From assembly GCA_023473795.1 (NCBI GenBank), contig JAMCYS010000030.1:1-53878 (forward strand): a stretch of 53,878 bases of DNA, given 5' to 3'. The notes below the pieces were generated by a model that saw only the letters and a list, made by a program, of their open reading frames with translations, was not told where the DNA came from and did not search any database. Below are positions 17,776 to 26,581 of the stretch, one piece after another (the stretch's first letter is position 1; the number at the start of each line of letters is the position of its first letter). Position numbers and translations under genes: made by a program. This stretch comes from Chloroflexota bacterium. Its GTDB lineage: Bacteria > Chloroflexota > UBA6077 > FW602-bin22 > JAMCYS01.

Positions 17776-19416
17776 CTACCAGTAGATGGAGAGGTTGGGC
17801 TCCTCGTGCGTCAATACCTCGAGCAGGGCGGGCCGTCCCTCCTGCGTCGCTCGCACCGCTCGCTGCACGGCAGGGATGATCTCGCGCGGGCGTTCCACCC
17901 GCTCGCTCCAGGCGCCCAGGCCCTCGGCGACCTTGCTGTAGTTGCCGCTGAGGAAGCGCGTGCCATAGCGCTTGTGGGCTACCGGTAGATGTTTCTCATA
18001 GCCGCCGAGGATGCCGTTGTTCATTACCACGGTGATCGTGCCGATGCTGTAGCGCGCCGCCGTTTCTATGTCCATGCCGATCATGCCGAAGGCCGCGTCG
18101 CCCATTAGGTTCAGCACAGTCTTGTCAGGGCGGGCGAGTTTGGCGCCCATTGCCAGGGCCAGGCCGTAACCCAGGTGGGTGGACTTGCCCCAGCCGATGT
18201 AGCTGTTGGGGACGAGCGCCTTCCAGAAGGGATTCATCTGGTCGCGAGGTGTGCCCGCGTCATGAGTGGCGATGACGTTTCGGGTATCCAGGGCCTGTTG
18301 CAGATCCCAGACGAGCCTGTAGGGACTGATCGGCTCCTCGTCCGAGGTCAGCCGCGGCAGCCACTCGGCGAGCCAGGACTCCTTCGCGGCCTTGACGGCA
18401 CGGGCGACCTGCTCGTCTCCCCGCCGGCCATCGGGCCCCAACTGCCGTTTGACCTCTTCGATCAACTGCCGCAGCACGAGCTTGGCGTTGCCCAGCAGTG
18501 GGAAGGCGGTTACGTAGTCCTTGTTGATGTCCCGCTCGTCGGCCACCACCTGCGCGGCCACCTTGCCCTTGAGAATGGGGGCCTCGTAGTCGGAAACGGT
18601 GAAGCTGGCGCCGATGCCGAAGAGGAAGTCCGAGTCGCGTAGCCATTCCGCCACCGGGCGCGGGCCCGAGCGCCCCCCGCTCCCCAGCGCCAGCGGGTGG
18701 TCCTCAGGGAAGGAGCTCTTGCCCACCATGGTGGTCGTGACCGGCACCTGCACCAGTTCGGCGAACTCGCGCAGCTCGTCCCAGGCCTCGGCGTAGAGCG
18801 CGCCCAACCCCGCCTGGATCAGCGGGCGTTTGGCAGCCAGTAGTGCCGCCACCGCCGCCTGCACCATCTCCGGGTCGGCTAGCGAGCGCACCGGCTTGAC
18901 GGGGCTGTAGTGCAGCGCGTCATCCGGCAGCTCGGCCGCGGTGACGTCCAGGGGCAGTTCGAGCAGCACGGGGCCCGGCCGGCCCGCCCGCAAGTAGGTG
19001 TAAGCCCGGCGGAAGAACTCGGGGATGCGGCCGACCTCGTTGATCCGCGCCGCCCACTTCGTGATGTACTGGTAGTTGCGGGCGGCGTCGAAGCTGGGTT
19101 CCACTTCCCAGCGGTTGGCCGGAACCCCACCCGGCAACACCAGCAGGGGCGTGCCGTCGGAGAAGGCCTGAGCCACGCCGCCGAAGGTATTCTCTACGCC
19201 GGGGCCGTGTTGCACGGCCACCACCGCGTTGCGGCGGCCGTTGTTGACTCTGGTGTAGCCGTCGGCCATGCCCACGGCGGTGCGTTCGGTGCGGGCCATG
19301 ATGGGCTTGATTTCGATTTCCGCGCCGGCTTCGATCACGACGTTGGCCGGGAAGCAGAAGGTGTACTCTGTGCCCTCGGACTTGAGAATCTGGGCAATCG
19401 CCCTGGCACCCTTCAT
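17776..19416 (-). CDS. Thiamine-diphosphate enzyme, acetolactate-synthase-like (copy 2)
   Basis: 546 residues from ATG 19416 (AAGGAGG upstream; a longer frame begins at 19455 without a good site). It is collinear with copy 1 from MKGARAIAQILKSEG to the final YW: Glu44 in ARTERTAVGMADGY and GDAAFGMIGMDIE...VMNN are retained. Tandem duplication is evident, but side chains around the presumed substrate loops differ, so the two may have different substrates or form a heteromer. Family knowledge gives only 2-oxoacid chemistry. Confidence 0.88.
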   Translation of the reverse strand: MKGARAIAQILKSEGTEYTFCFPANVVIEAGAEIEIKPIMARTERTAVGMADGYTRVNNGRRNAVVAVQHGPGVENTFGGVAQAFSDGTPLLVLPGGVPANRWEVEPSFDAARNYQYITKWAARINEVGRIPEFFRRAYTYLRAGRPGPVLLELPLDVTAAELPDDALHYSPVKPVRSLADPEMVQAAVAALLAAKRPLIQAGLGALYAEAWDELREFAELVQVPVTTTMVGKSSFPEDHPLALGSGGRSGPRPVAEWLRDSDFLFGIGASFTVSDYEAPILKGKVAAQVVADERDINKDYVTAFPLLGNAKLVLRQLIEEVKRQLGPDGRRGDEQVARAVKAAKESWLAEWLPRLTSDEEPISPYRLVWDLQQALDTRNVIATHDAGTPRDQMNPFWKALVPNSYIGWGKSTHLGYGLALAMGAKLARPDKTVLNLMGDAAFGMIGMDIETAARYSIGTITVVMNNGILGGYEKHLPVAHKRYGTRFLSGNYSKVAEGLGAWSERVERPREIIPAVQRAVRATQEGRPALLEVLTHEEPNLSIYW

Positions 19417-19517
19417 GGGTCTACCTCCTTGTGCTCTAGCGGGGTCATTCGGCACGGCAGGGGTCGTCTTGAGCCTTGCCGGGGAGGAGCGGGCAGTTGG
19501 CCGCCGCGCTCAGCTCA

Positions 19518-19545
19518 ATCGTAGCACAGAAGCGACTGCCGTCAA
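19518..19545 (-). promoter_or_regulatory. Promoter of TPP enzyme copy 2
   Basis: The minus strand reads TTGACG (19540-19545), 16 bases, TACGAT (19518-19523), about 100 bases before the ATG. The same 16-base spacing occurs in front of copy 1. Confidence 0.7.
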
Positions 19546-19562
19546 GGCGAGTGGGCGAGCCG

Positions 19563-20417
19563 CTAGTCTGGGCCCCCGAACAACTGGGCGCGATGCAGTC
19601 TGATGTAGTTGTCGGTGATGTAGTTGAGGGGCTTGCGGGCGAGATTGAAGTTCTGGGCCAGTTTCAGCAGCGTGACGTTGACCCCCTGCTCGCCCGCCGT
19701 GGGGGTCACTGCCGCCAGCTTGTAGAAGCGCTTGGCCTCGAGCTCGTACTCCTCCAAACCACGCCTCTGCCGCCTCCGCCACCAGCCGGCCTGGGGGGTG
19801 GTGACGGCGGGAGCGTAGGCGGCCGGCACGTGCTCGGGAAAGACGCCCGTGATGAAGAGGCAGATGTCGCCGATTCGTTTGTAGTACGGGTAGCGAAACT
19901 CGGCCGCGGCCGCCCCCGCCAGGGCGATCATGTCGTCCACATCCATGTCGCTGTACGTGCGCCGCCGGTAGCGACGCCCCGAGCGGTAGTAGACCGTGGC
20001 GCTCTCCGTGCGCACGAACGAGGTGAGCATTTCCGCTAGATAGTCGACAACCGCGGGGTCACCCAGTAAGTCGCCCACCCTGGATGCGTCGAAGACCGGC
20101 AGCCGCTCGCCGGAACCCAGGCGCTCGATGGTGAACTTCTCGTGTGGTAGGTCGCGCGCCGCTCGTCGTAGGAGCACCGTAAAGAGCAGATAGGGCGAGG
20201 CCCGCACGAGCGCTTCCTCCTCATGCAAGAGACGGCGAAACAGTTGCTCGTCGTCCAGCATCCGGTCGACGATATCGGGTTTGTCGCGCAGCAACTCCAC
20301 CACACGCTCGTGGTCATTGCGCTGCGTGGCCACGGTCTGCACCAGGAAGCGCAGATCTGATTCCGAGAGCTGCGGCCAGCGTTGCCGCTGGGCCGACTGC
20401 CTGCGCCAGACTGCCAT
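19563..20417 (-). CDS. Conserved-looking protein of unknown function
   Basis: 284 residues from ATG 20417 (AAGGGTG upstream; a GTG nine bases earlier is an alternative). I do not recognise the family. It is soluble, Arg/Tyr-rich and mostly helical: it begins with an LSESDLRFLVQTVA segment, has a charged repeat-like part VVELLRDKPDIVDRMLDDEQLF, then SDMDVDDMIALAG and FRYPYYKRIGDICLFITGVFP. There is no signal peptide, membrane helix or catalytic motif. Strong codon regularity and a ribosome site support a real gene. It stands alone between the TPP enzyme and the DUF2079 gene. Confidence 0.75.
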   Translation of the reverse strand: MAVWRRQSAQRQRWPQLSESDLRFLVQTVATQRNDHERVVELLRDKPDIVDRMLDDEQLFRRLLHEEEALVRASPYLLFTVLLRRAARDLPHEKFTIERLGSGERLPVFDASRVGDLLGDPAVVDYLAEMLTSFVRTESATVYYRSGRRYRRRTYSDMDVDDMIALAGAAAAEFRYPYYKRIGDICLFITGVFPEHVPAAYAPAVTTPQAGWWRRRQRRGLEEYELEAKRFYKLAAVTPTAGEQGVNVTLLKLAQNFNLARKPLNYITDNYIRLHRAQLFGGPD

Positions 20418-20552
20418 GAAGATCACCCTTGTGGGATGTATTGTCAGCTAAATATAACCCCATCGGGTGCCCCGTGCCAGGCTCTGCCATGGGTCTCGAC
20501 GAACTCTGCGAAGGGACTTGCCGGGATTCGCGCAAAGCGCCCGCGGCGACGC

Positions 20553-23027
20553 TTACTTGGCGCCCACCTGCAGTTTGCCGGGCAAAACGAAGTGGTCTGA
20601 GGTCGTGCCGTCGGCCAATACTACCGGCAAGCGCTTGCCGGTCTTGGGATCGTAGAGCCCTATCTCCACCTCGTACTGGCCCGCGGCGAGATCGGCCGGC
20701 AGGGGCATCGCGTACTCGTCCGCCAGTTCGTCGCCCGGCAGCCAGAAAGTGGTGGGGAAGCGGCCGCCGAGGGGTGGCGAGTCCTTCTGGGCGGCCACCT
20801 TGGGGCCCGGCGCCAGGGCGTGGACGAAGGTGGTGTAGGCAGCGTCCGGATTGCGCAACACTCGCCACACCAGGCGTACGCGCGCCTCACCCCCCGGCTG
20901 GGCCGGGTTGGGCTCAACCGCATAGCTCAGCAGCGCCGCCGAGCCGCCGAAGGTGGCGAGAGGCGCCAATTCCGGCGCCAGTTGCCGCGAGCGCCCGGGC
21001 AGCCACGGGGTGAGCAAGCCCCGGTCGTTGTGGAAACTGACGATTTCGGCGATCGTGCCGTCGGCGGCGGCGCCGATTTGCCACGCCGCCTCCACTACGC
21101 TCGCCGGCAGGCGCTTGCTCACGTCCCAGGGATCGCGTCCCGCGCTCACCGCCACGCCCAGGCCGAAGTCCTCGTTCCTGGGGTCCCAGGGCAGGTCGAG
21201 TGTCTGCACCTTCACCGTCTCGCCCACGCGCCAGCGACTGGTGGGATACCAAAAGTTGGCGGGTTGCGGCTGGGCCGTGGCGCCGAGCTCCTTGCCCTTG
21301 CCGTCGGTGAGATAGACCGCCAGGGAAAGGTCCCGCTCGATGGGTTTGAGCGCCCGCCAGTACAGGGTTAGGTCCGCTTTGGCGTCGCGGCTCGTTTGCA
21401 CGTCGAAGCCCACCAGTTCCAGGGCGTCGCCAAAGCGGAGCCGTAGCTGGTGCTGCGGGGTGGCCTGGGGAGCGCGCGCGAAAGTGAAGAACTCGTCCGG
21501 CAGTTCGCGGTGCGGTGCCCCCTTCCTGAGAAGGAGGAAGCCGTCCTCGGCGGCGACCAGGCCGTAATCAGGCCGCGCCAGCGCCTCTTTGATGCGCTCG
21601 TGGAAGCCTTCCCAGAAGCCCACCGAGTTCGGCTGAGTGGCCACGTCTAGGAAGATGTACTCCGAGTTGCCTACCGCCGGGAACATGCTGAACTGCGCCC
21701 GCTGCGAGACGTGCGGCCCCAGGTTGAACTGGGCGGAGACTGCGGCGTCGGGTGGAATGCTGGTGGTCAGTCGACGCCCGATCTCCTCGTGGCTGCCCGG
21801 CCAGGTGAGTGAGAAAGAGGGCGAGAGCGGCGTATAGCCGTGGTAGTAGTGGTAGGTCAGGCTGCTGCCCAGCACGAGAGCGCAAATCGCCCAGACGGCG
21901 ACGCGGCGGGGCCACTCGCCCAGACGTCCCGCCAGGCCGGCGAGGACGCCTGCCCCGCAAATGGCCGAGACCACCACTAGTGGTACCAGCCCAGCCGCGT
22001 AGTGGTAGGTCTCGATAAGATGCATCGCTTCGTAGTCGGTCAGCAGATTGGTTGCCAGCCCCGGCCCCAGCAGTAGCAGGGACGCTGGATGCAAGAGGGA
22101 CAAGTAGCCGAGTGGGAAGAGCAGTTGCCGCAGATACCGCACGTTGTCCAATCCGGGCCCCGCCTGCAACAGCCGCTCGGGGTGGGCGATGAGAAAAGCG
22201 ATCACCTGCAGAGGGCCGCCGCCCATGCCGGCGTAGCGGTTCCACAGCCAGCTTTGGCCGTGGAAGTTGAAAGCGGGCACGATGGCGTAGGTGCCAAGCA
22301 GGAACCAGCCGGCGGCAGCGCCGATGGTCAGCAGGCCAGGCCGCCAGCTGCGTTGCAGAACGAGCATGTACAGACCCATCAGGCCGATGGTCAGGGGCAC
22401 GTTCTCCCGGGTGCTCATGGCGAGCACCGCCGCCACGGTGAAGGCCACGTACCGACGCTGGTCCACGTAGTAGAAGGCGAACAGCAGGAACGGCGCGGCC
22501 AGGGTGAAGGCGTGAAAGTCGAAGAGGTTGGCCGATTGCAGGGCCGGGAAGAGCAGGTAAGCGATGGCGAAGACGATGGCGGCGAGGTTGCTGCGCAACC
22601 TGGCGTAGGCCAGCCAGGAAGCAGGGAGAGCCCCCAGTGCCAATAGCGCGCTCTGCAGAATAAGGATAACGTCGACGTTGGGAATCAGCCAGTAGAGGGG
22701 CGCGATGGGCAGCAGAATCAGCTCGCTGTGGTAGCCCAGGTCGCTAAGCGTGGCGTCCGGCTCGAGCGTCAGTCCGAGCAGGTTGCCGTGCAGCGTGTTC
22801 CACAGCGCCTGGTCGGTGATTACCAGGTCGAAGGTGGTGCTGTGGAACGTCTCGTGGCGGAGGACGGTGACCAGAGCGAAGAAAGCGGCGTAGAGGCCTA
22901 CCAGGCCCCAGACCACAAGGCGCCGGGCGAGAACGGCGCGCGCCGTTCTCCCCGGAGAGGCGCTGACTCGCGCCAACTGAGGTGACGGCTCAGCCGCCAG
23001 CTCGGTTCCCCGCTGCTCGTAGCCCAC
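20553..23027 (-). CDS. DUF2079 integral membrane protein with C-terminal beta domain
   Basis: 824 residues. The first about 430 are a chain of hydrophobic helices typical of DUF2079, a GT-C-like membrane family, with conserved FDLVITDQALWNTLHGN and DFHAFTLAAPFLL. The remaining about 390 residues are soluble and beta-rich, probably external, with segments such as LTLYWRALKPIERDLSLAVYL (read in parts) resembling carbohydrate-related beta-sandwich domains appended to glycosyltransferases. The start is GTG 23027. A TATAAT at 23036-23041 puts the transcription start within about 2 bases of it, so the mRNA may be leaderless. Function is unknown; cell-surface glycosylation is the usual guess. Confidence 0.85.
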   Translation of the reverse strand: MGYEQRGTELAAEPSPQLARVSASPGRTARAVLARRLVVWGLVGLYAAFFALVTVLRHETFHSTTFDLVITDQALWNTLHGNLLGLTLEPDATLSDLGYHSELILLPIAPLYWLIPNVDVILILQSALLALGALPASWLAYARLRSNLAAIVFAIAYLLFPALQSANLFDFHAFTLAAPFLLFAFYYVDQRRYVAFTVAAVLAMSTRENVPLTIGLMGLYMLVLQRSWRPGLLTIGAAAGWFLLGTYAIVPAFNFHGQSWLWNRYAGMGGGPLQVIAFLIAHPERLLQAGPGLDNVRYLRQLLFPLGYLSLLHPASLLLLGPGLATNLLTDYEAMHLIETYHYAAGLVPLVVVSAICGAGVLAGLAGRLGEWPRRVAVWAICALVLGSSLTYHYYHGYTPLSPSFSLTWPGSHEEIGRRLTTSIPPDAAVSAQFNLGPHVSQRAQFSMFPAVGNSEYIFLDVATQPNSVGFWEGFHERIKEALARPDYGLVAAEDGFLLLRKGAPHRELPDEFFTFARAPQATPQHQLRLRFGDALELVGFDVQTSRDAKADLTLYWRALKPIERDLSLAVYLTDGKGKELGATAQPQPANFWYPTSRWRVGETVKVQTLDLPWDPRNEDFGLGVAVSAGRDPWDVSKRLPASVVEAAWQIGAAADGTIAEIVSFHNDRGLLTPWLPGRSRQLAPELAPLATFGGSAALLSYAVEPNPAQPGGEARVRLVWRVLRNPDAAYTTFVHALAPGPKVAAQKDSPPLGGRFPTTFWLPGDELADEYAMPLPADLAAGQYEVEIGLYDPKTGKRLPVVLADGTTSDHFVLPGKLQVGAK

Positions 23028-23035
23028 GGTCGTGG

Positions 23036-23041
23036 ATTATA
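23036..23041 (-). promoter_or_regulatory. -10 box of the DUF2079 gene (leaderless)
   Basis: A perfect minus-strand TATAAT ends 8 bases upstream of the GTG start, leaving no room for a Shine-Dalgarno. No good -35 box is visible (TAGCAG at the expected place). Confidence 0.5.
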
Positions 23042-23096
23042 GCACTGCCGGCAGCCGGCTGCTAGGGCCATCACTCCTGGCGAGCGCTGAACCTGA

Positions 23097-23405
23097 CTAG
23101 CCAGCTTGGGCCCGCCTGGAAGCAAGCGCGGTGCCGGCGTTCGTCCTAGCTCGCGCCTGCTGAATCGCGGCCGCGACTGCCTTGCGAGGGTCGAGGAAGT
23201 GCTGTATTGTGCGGCCCTGGCCGGTGGCCATTTCCATCAGCGTGCAACCATCTCCCCAGGCGTCTTGCACTACGTACAAAGTGCCGCGCTGGCCAGGAAA
23301 GCGGATCCAGCTGCCGCTAGGGGAGGCCTCGACCGTCAATCCGGCCTGCTGGGCGAAGTGGACAAGTGGGCCCACGAACCGAGGAGGCTTCGTCTCGCTA
23401 GCCAT
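23097..23405 (-). CDS. Small protein of unknown function
   Basis: 102 residues from ATG 23405, chosen for the GGAGG nine bases upstream; a 43-residue longer frame has no such site. It contains FVGPLVHFAQQAGLTVE, then IRFPGQRGTLYVVQDAWGDGCTLMEM, and ends in an Ala/Arg-rich tail. The middle could be a small alpha/beta fold. No signal peptide, cysteine cluster or known domain is seen. It lies alone between two minus-strand genes. Confidence 0.6.
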   Translation of the reverse strand: MASETKPPRFVGPLVHFAQQAGLTVEASPSGSWIRFPGQRGTLYVVQDAWGDGCTLMEMATGQGRTIQHFLDPRKAVAAAIQQARARTNAGTALASRRAQAG

Positions 23406-23588
23406 GACACGCCCTCCTTCAGAGAACGCAATGGGGCGGGTTGACCACCTGGCCACCACCCCGCCCCAGAGAACCAGGAGAGAAAAGGAGTACCGGTCGG
23501 ATGTCATCCTTCCGGCAAAACTATTGTACGACAAGCGAATGCAATAAGGGATAGTACTTCCTGGCTATATATGCCTACCCCAAAACGG

Positions 23589-24737
23589 CTAGCTCTTGGC
23601 TGCCTCAGCGGTCGCCGCCAGGCGACCCAGGGACCGATTCTGCGAGCAGCGAATGCTCTTGTGCTGGGTCACGACCAGGTCGAGGCAGACAAAGCACTCG
23701 TCGCAGCGGATGATATCCTCTCCTCGTCCCTCGAGGAGCTTGAGGGCCAGCCCAGGGTCGCAAAGAAAGCCCCGGGCCACGCCCACGAGGTCCGCCTGGC
23801 AGGTGGCCAGGGCACGCTCGGCGACCTCAGGCAGGCCCATCTTGCCGACGGCGATCACCGGCACGCCCGTGGCCTGGCGGATTGCCGCCGCGTTGCCCAG
23901 GGCCGCCCCGGGGGGATCGTCCTTGGTCAAATACGGTTTCGTGGACCAGTAGGAGTAGCCCCCTTTCTCCACGAGCTGCGCCGTATTGATGGCGGAGACA
24001 TCGAAAGCATCCACGCCTGCCTCGGCGAGGCGCTCCGCCGTGTCTAGTACGTCCTGGTGGGTCATGCCACCCTGCACTCTCTCTTCGCCGTGCATGCGCA
24101 GCAAAACGGGGAAGGACGGCCCCGCTTCCCGGCGTACCACCCGGACGACCTCCTCCACCAAGCGTGCCCTGCGGGCGACGTCGCCGCCGTAGTGGTCTTG
24201 CCGGTGGTTGCTAAAGGGAGAGAGAAACTCGCTTAGCAAGTACATGTGCGCCGCGTGCACCTCGATGGCGTCGAAGCCAGCGACCACGGCCCGGCGGGCG
24301 GCGGCGGCGAACTGAGCGACTATGGCGGGCAGCTCCTCCTCCGCCAGTACGCGCGGCGGTGCGCCGGGGCGCAGGGACACGCCAGAGGGCGAGACGGCCG
24401 GCAGGCCGGCCACGCTGCGGGCCCCGGAATGGAACAGCTGCAGGGCGGCGGCGGCTCCGCCTGCCTTGATCCGGTTGGCCAGGCGGGCCAGACCCGGCAC
24501 GTGGTCGTCGTCCCAGGCGCCAAGACCGCGCGCGATGTTGCGGGCGTCCTGGGCCACGGCCGTCGCCTCGACGATGACCATGCCTACCTCGCGTGCCGCA
24601 CGGGCGCCGTAATGGGCAATCGTGGCCTCACTGACGGTGCTATCGGGCTGGGCGAGGTTCGTAACCATAGGCAACATCACCAGGCGGTTGCGCAGGTGCA
24701 ACCCGGCTAGTTCAAGTGGCTGGGCGAGGAAGGCCAT
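23589..24737 (-). CDS. Old-yellow-enzyme family flavin oxidoreductase with Fe-S site
   Basis: 382 residues from ATG 24737 (GGAGG 7 bases upstream). It is an FMN-binding TIM barrel of the NADH:flavin oxidoreductase/2,4-dienoyl-CoA reductase group: RLVMLPMVTNLA at the N-terminus, HAAHMYLLSEFLSP, and the FMN phosphate site VIAVGKMG...ADLVGVARGFLCDP. Near the C-terminus it keeps the CX2CX2CX11C pattern for a 4Fe-4S cluster seen in dienoyl-CoA reductase and trimethylamine dehydrogenase. The C-terminal FAD/NAD domain of those enzymes is absent, so electrons must come from a separate partner. The substrate is unknown. Confidence 0.88.
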   Translation of the reverse strand: MAFLAQPLELAGLHLRNRLVMLPMVTNLAQPDSTVSEATIAHYGARAAREVGMVIVEATAVAQDARNIARGLGAWDDDHVPGLARLANRIKAGGAAAALQLFHSGARSVAGLPAVSPSGVSLRPGAPPRVLAEEELPAIVAQFAAAARRAVVAGFDAIEVHAAHMYLLSEFLSPFSNHRQDHYGGDVARRARLVEEVVRVVRREAGPSFPVLLRMHGEERVQGGMTHQDVLDTAERLAEAGVDAFDVSAINTAQLVEKGGYSYWSTKPYLTKDDPPGAALGNAAAIRQATGVPVIAVGKMGLPEVAERALATCQADLVGVARGFLCDPGLALKLLEGRGEDIIRCDECFVCLDLVVTQHKSIRCSQNRSLGRLAATAEAAKS

Positions 24738-25136
24738 TGGGCATCCTCCGCGAGCGAAGTCAGGAATCAATGCCATAGTAGTAGTGGCGCAGGGCTCCGT
24801 CAAGGGGTCACTCCCGCTAGCCGGCGATTTCGCCTCAGGAAAGGTCGGGAGTAGCACGTGCGCTCGCCACCTTGCCCGCTCCCAAGGTTGCCCTGGCTTG
24901 GCCCGACCTGCTGTCGGCGATATCACGCACACTTTTGGTTCGCGGTTTGGACCTGGTACGAGGTGTCCGCAGGGTAGAGCTGCTGGCCCACCGCCAGACG
25001 GCCGGCCGGGACGGGGCGTCGCCCGGGGAGAAACGGCTCTGGCACGGTATCTGCCAGCGTCTCTAGGCGTCAGCGCTGACGCGCTGGTTCGAAGCACGCC
25101 GCGGCGAGGTTCGCCGTGTCAAGAGGGAGGTCGCTC
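24738..25136. other. Divergent intergenic region
   Basis: 399 bases between the OYE gene (minus) and the DUF378 gene (plus), with no convincing coding frame. The only clear structure is the perfect 16-bp palindrome GCGTCAGCGCTGACGC at 25067-25082, 54 bases before the DUF378 start, which may be a regulator site. No confident promoter boxes are visible. Confidence 0.55.
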
Positions 25137-25391
25137 GTGAGGAATATGCCCTCGTCGTCGTCGATGTACCCTTGGAGCTGGCTCGCCAGTCTGTTGTCCA
25201 TCATCGGCGCGCTCAACTGGGGCTTCGTCGGGCTGTTCAACTTCAATCTCGTTCGCTCTCTGTTTGGCCCGATGACCTGGCTGTCTCGGCTCGTCTACTC
25301 GCTGGTCGGCATCTCCGGCCTGTTCCTGCTCCTCTCGTACTGGTCCACCTACAACCAGCGGGAGAGCGGCCGGCGCGGCTGGTTCAGCTAG
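25137..25391 (+). CDS. DUF378 small membrane protein
   Basis: 84 residues from GTG 25137, set by GGGAGG six bases upstream. Two membrane helices (about 15-38 and 45-68) and the sequence LSIIGALNWGFVGLFNFNLV identify the DUF378 (YuzA-like) family of small bacterial membrane proteins, whose function is unknown. It is a single-gene unit closed by a strong terminator at 25443. Confidence 0.88.
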   Translation: MRNMPSSSSMYPWSWLASLLSIIGALNWGFVGLFNFNLVRSLFGPMTWLSRLVYSLVGISGLFLLLSYWSTYNQRESGRRGWFS

Positions 25392-25442
25392 TAGTCCCGA
25401 CACCGGACGGGCCGCCAGGGGGGCGCCCGTCGGGAGAGGGTT

Positions 25443-25475
25443 AATGGGGCGAGTGCTTTCTCGCCCCATTATTCT
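25443..25475 (+). terminator. Rho-independent terminator after DUF378 gene
   Basis: A perfect 11-bp stem (AATGGGGCGAG and complement) with a 6-nt loop and a T-rich tail (ATTCTTGT). It also lies just past the end of the convergent isomerase gene (stop at 25485) and may serve both. Confidence 0.88.
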
Positions 25476-25484
25476 TGTCTGAGT

Positions 25485-26369
25485 CTAGCCGAGCGCTGCC
25501 CGTATGCGCGCCAAAGAGGGCAGCGCTTGTGCCAGCTCGAGTTCCAGTATCACCGGCCCCCGAAACTCCCCTGCCGCCAGTTGGTGAAGCAGCCAGACCA
25601 AAGGCAGTTCGCCCTCTCCCAATTGCAGATGGTCGGCCACCCTCGCGGACCCTTCTGTCTCCCCGCGGAAGGCGTCGTGCAGATGCACCTCCGCCAAGCG
25701 GGGCATAAATAGGCTAACGGCCTCCTCCAGGGAGTAGTGGCCGGAGTAGCCGGCCAGTACGTGGCCGGTGTCCAGACAGAGACCGCAGTCGAACTCCTCC
25801 GCCAGCCGCAAGGCGAAGTCCAGTGGGAACTCCACGTTCTCCAGCGCCAGGCGGCGGGGGGGCAGCCCCGTGCGTGCCAGCAGTTCGCTCATGCTGGCTC
25901 GGGCCATGTCGTGGAAGCGTTCGAGGATCAAGTCTTTGGCCGCGGGCGGCAGGGATGCCCTGGCAAACTCACCCGCCAGTGCCCCCGTCGCGTGCAGGAC
26001 GAAGATCTCAGGCGCGAGCGGCGCCAGCCGCTGGGCCGCGTCGGCCAGCGCCGCCAGAGAGCCAGCGCGTACGTGTGGATCGGGCGTGGCCGGTTCCATG
26101 GACCAGAGCGGCAGGTGTACAGTGTAGGTCAAACCGCGTGCCGCCCGCAGGGCTGCCAGACGCTCTACCGCCGTTGCGTCGAAGCAGCCGGGTAGGAACA
26201 GCTCGAGTTCCGTGTTCAGTTCGATCAAACTGAACCCGGCGTCGGCCAACCGCTCTACCAAAGCTGCAATGTCAAAGCGGGCCGGCCCAGCTAATACTGC
26301 CGCGCGGTCAACCGCTTGGCCTGATGGTAGGATCAACCCCAGTTGCATCGCCATGATCCCGAACTGCAC
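25485..26369 (-). CDS. Sugar phosphate isomerase/epimerase-like TIM barrel
   Basis: 294 residues of the xylose-isomerase-like (AP endonuclease 2) barrel family, which covers sugar epimerases and inositol catabolism enzymes IolE/IolI. Metal-site strands are visible: TVHLPLW, VLHATG, LALENVEFP, CLDTGHV, AEVHLHD and ILELE. The start is GTG 26369, with GGAGG about 8 bases upstream. It is divergent from the transketolase operon. The substrate cannot be read from sequence; the nearby IolB homologue makes a cyclitol or sugar-acid role possible. Confidence 0.82.
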   Translation of the reverse strand: MQFGIMAMQLGLILPSGQAVDRAAVLAGPARFDIAALVERLADAGFSLIELNTELELFLPGCFDATAVERLAALRAARGLTYTVHLPLWSMEPATPDPHVRAGSLAALADAAQRLAPLAPEIFVLHATGALAGEFARASLPPAAKDLILERFHDMARASMSELLARTGLPPRRLALENVEFPLDFALRLAEEFDCGLCLDTGHVLAGYSGHYSLEEAVSLFMPRLAEVHLHDAFRGETEGSARVADHLQLGEGELPLVWLLHQLAAGEFRGPVILELELAQALPSLARIRAALG

Positions 26370-26581
26370 CTACTTACCTCCTGGCCGGGCTACCGGCGCA
26401 GGCGAGTATAGCCTTAGGGCTCCCCCAGCGGCAAGCCCGGCCAGGAGATGGAGTCTGCAGATTGTCGGTCCGTGGCGCCCGGCGAAGTGGTACAATGGGC
26501 GGGCAGGCGGCGACAGCACCGCGTTGGTTGAATGCCGCCAATCGATCATACGTCTGCCTAGACGGCAAAGGAGGCGTTGCG

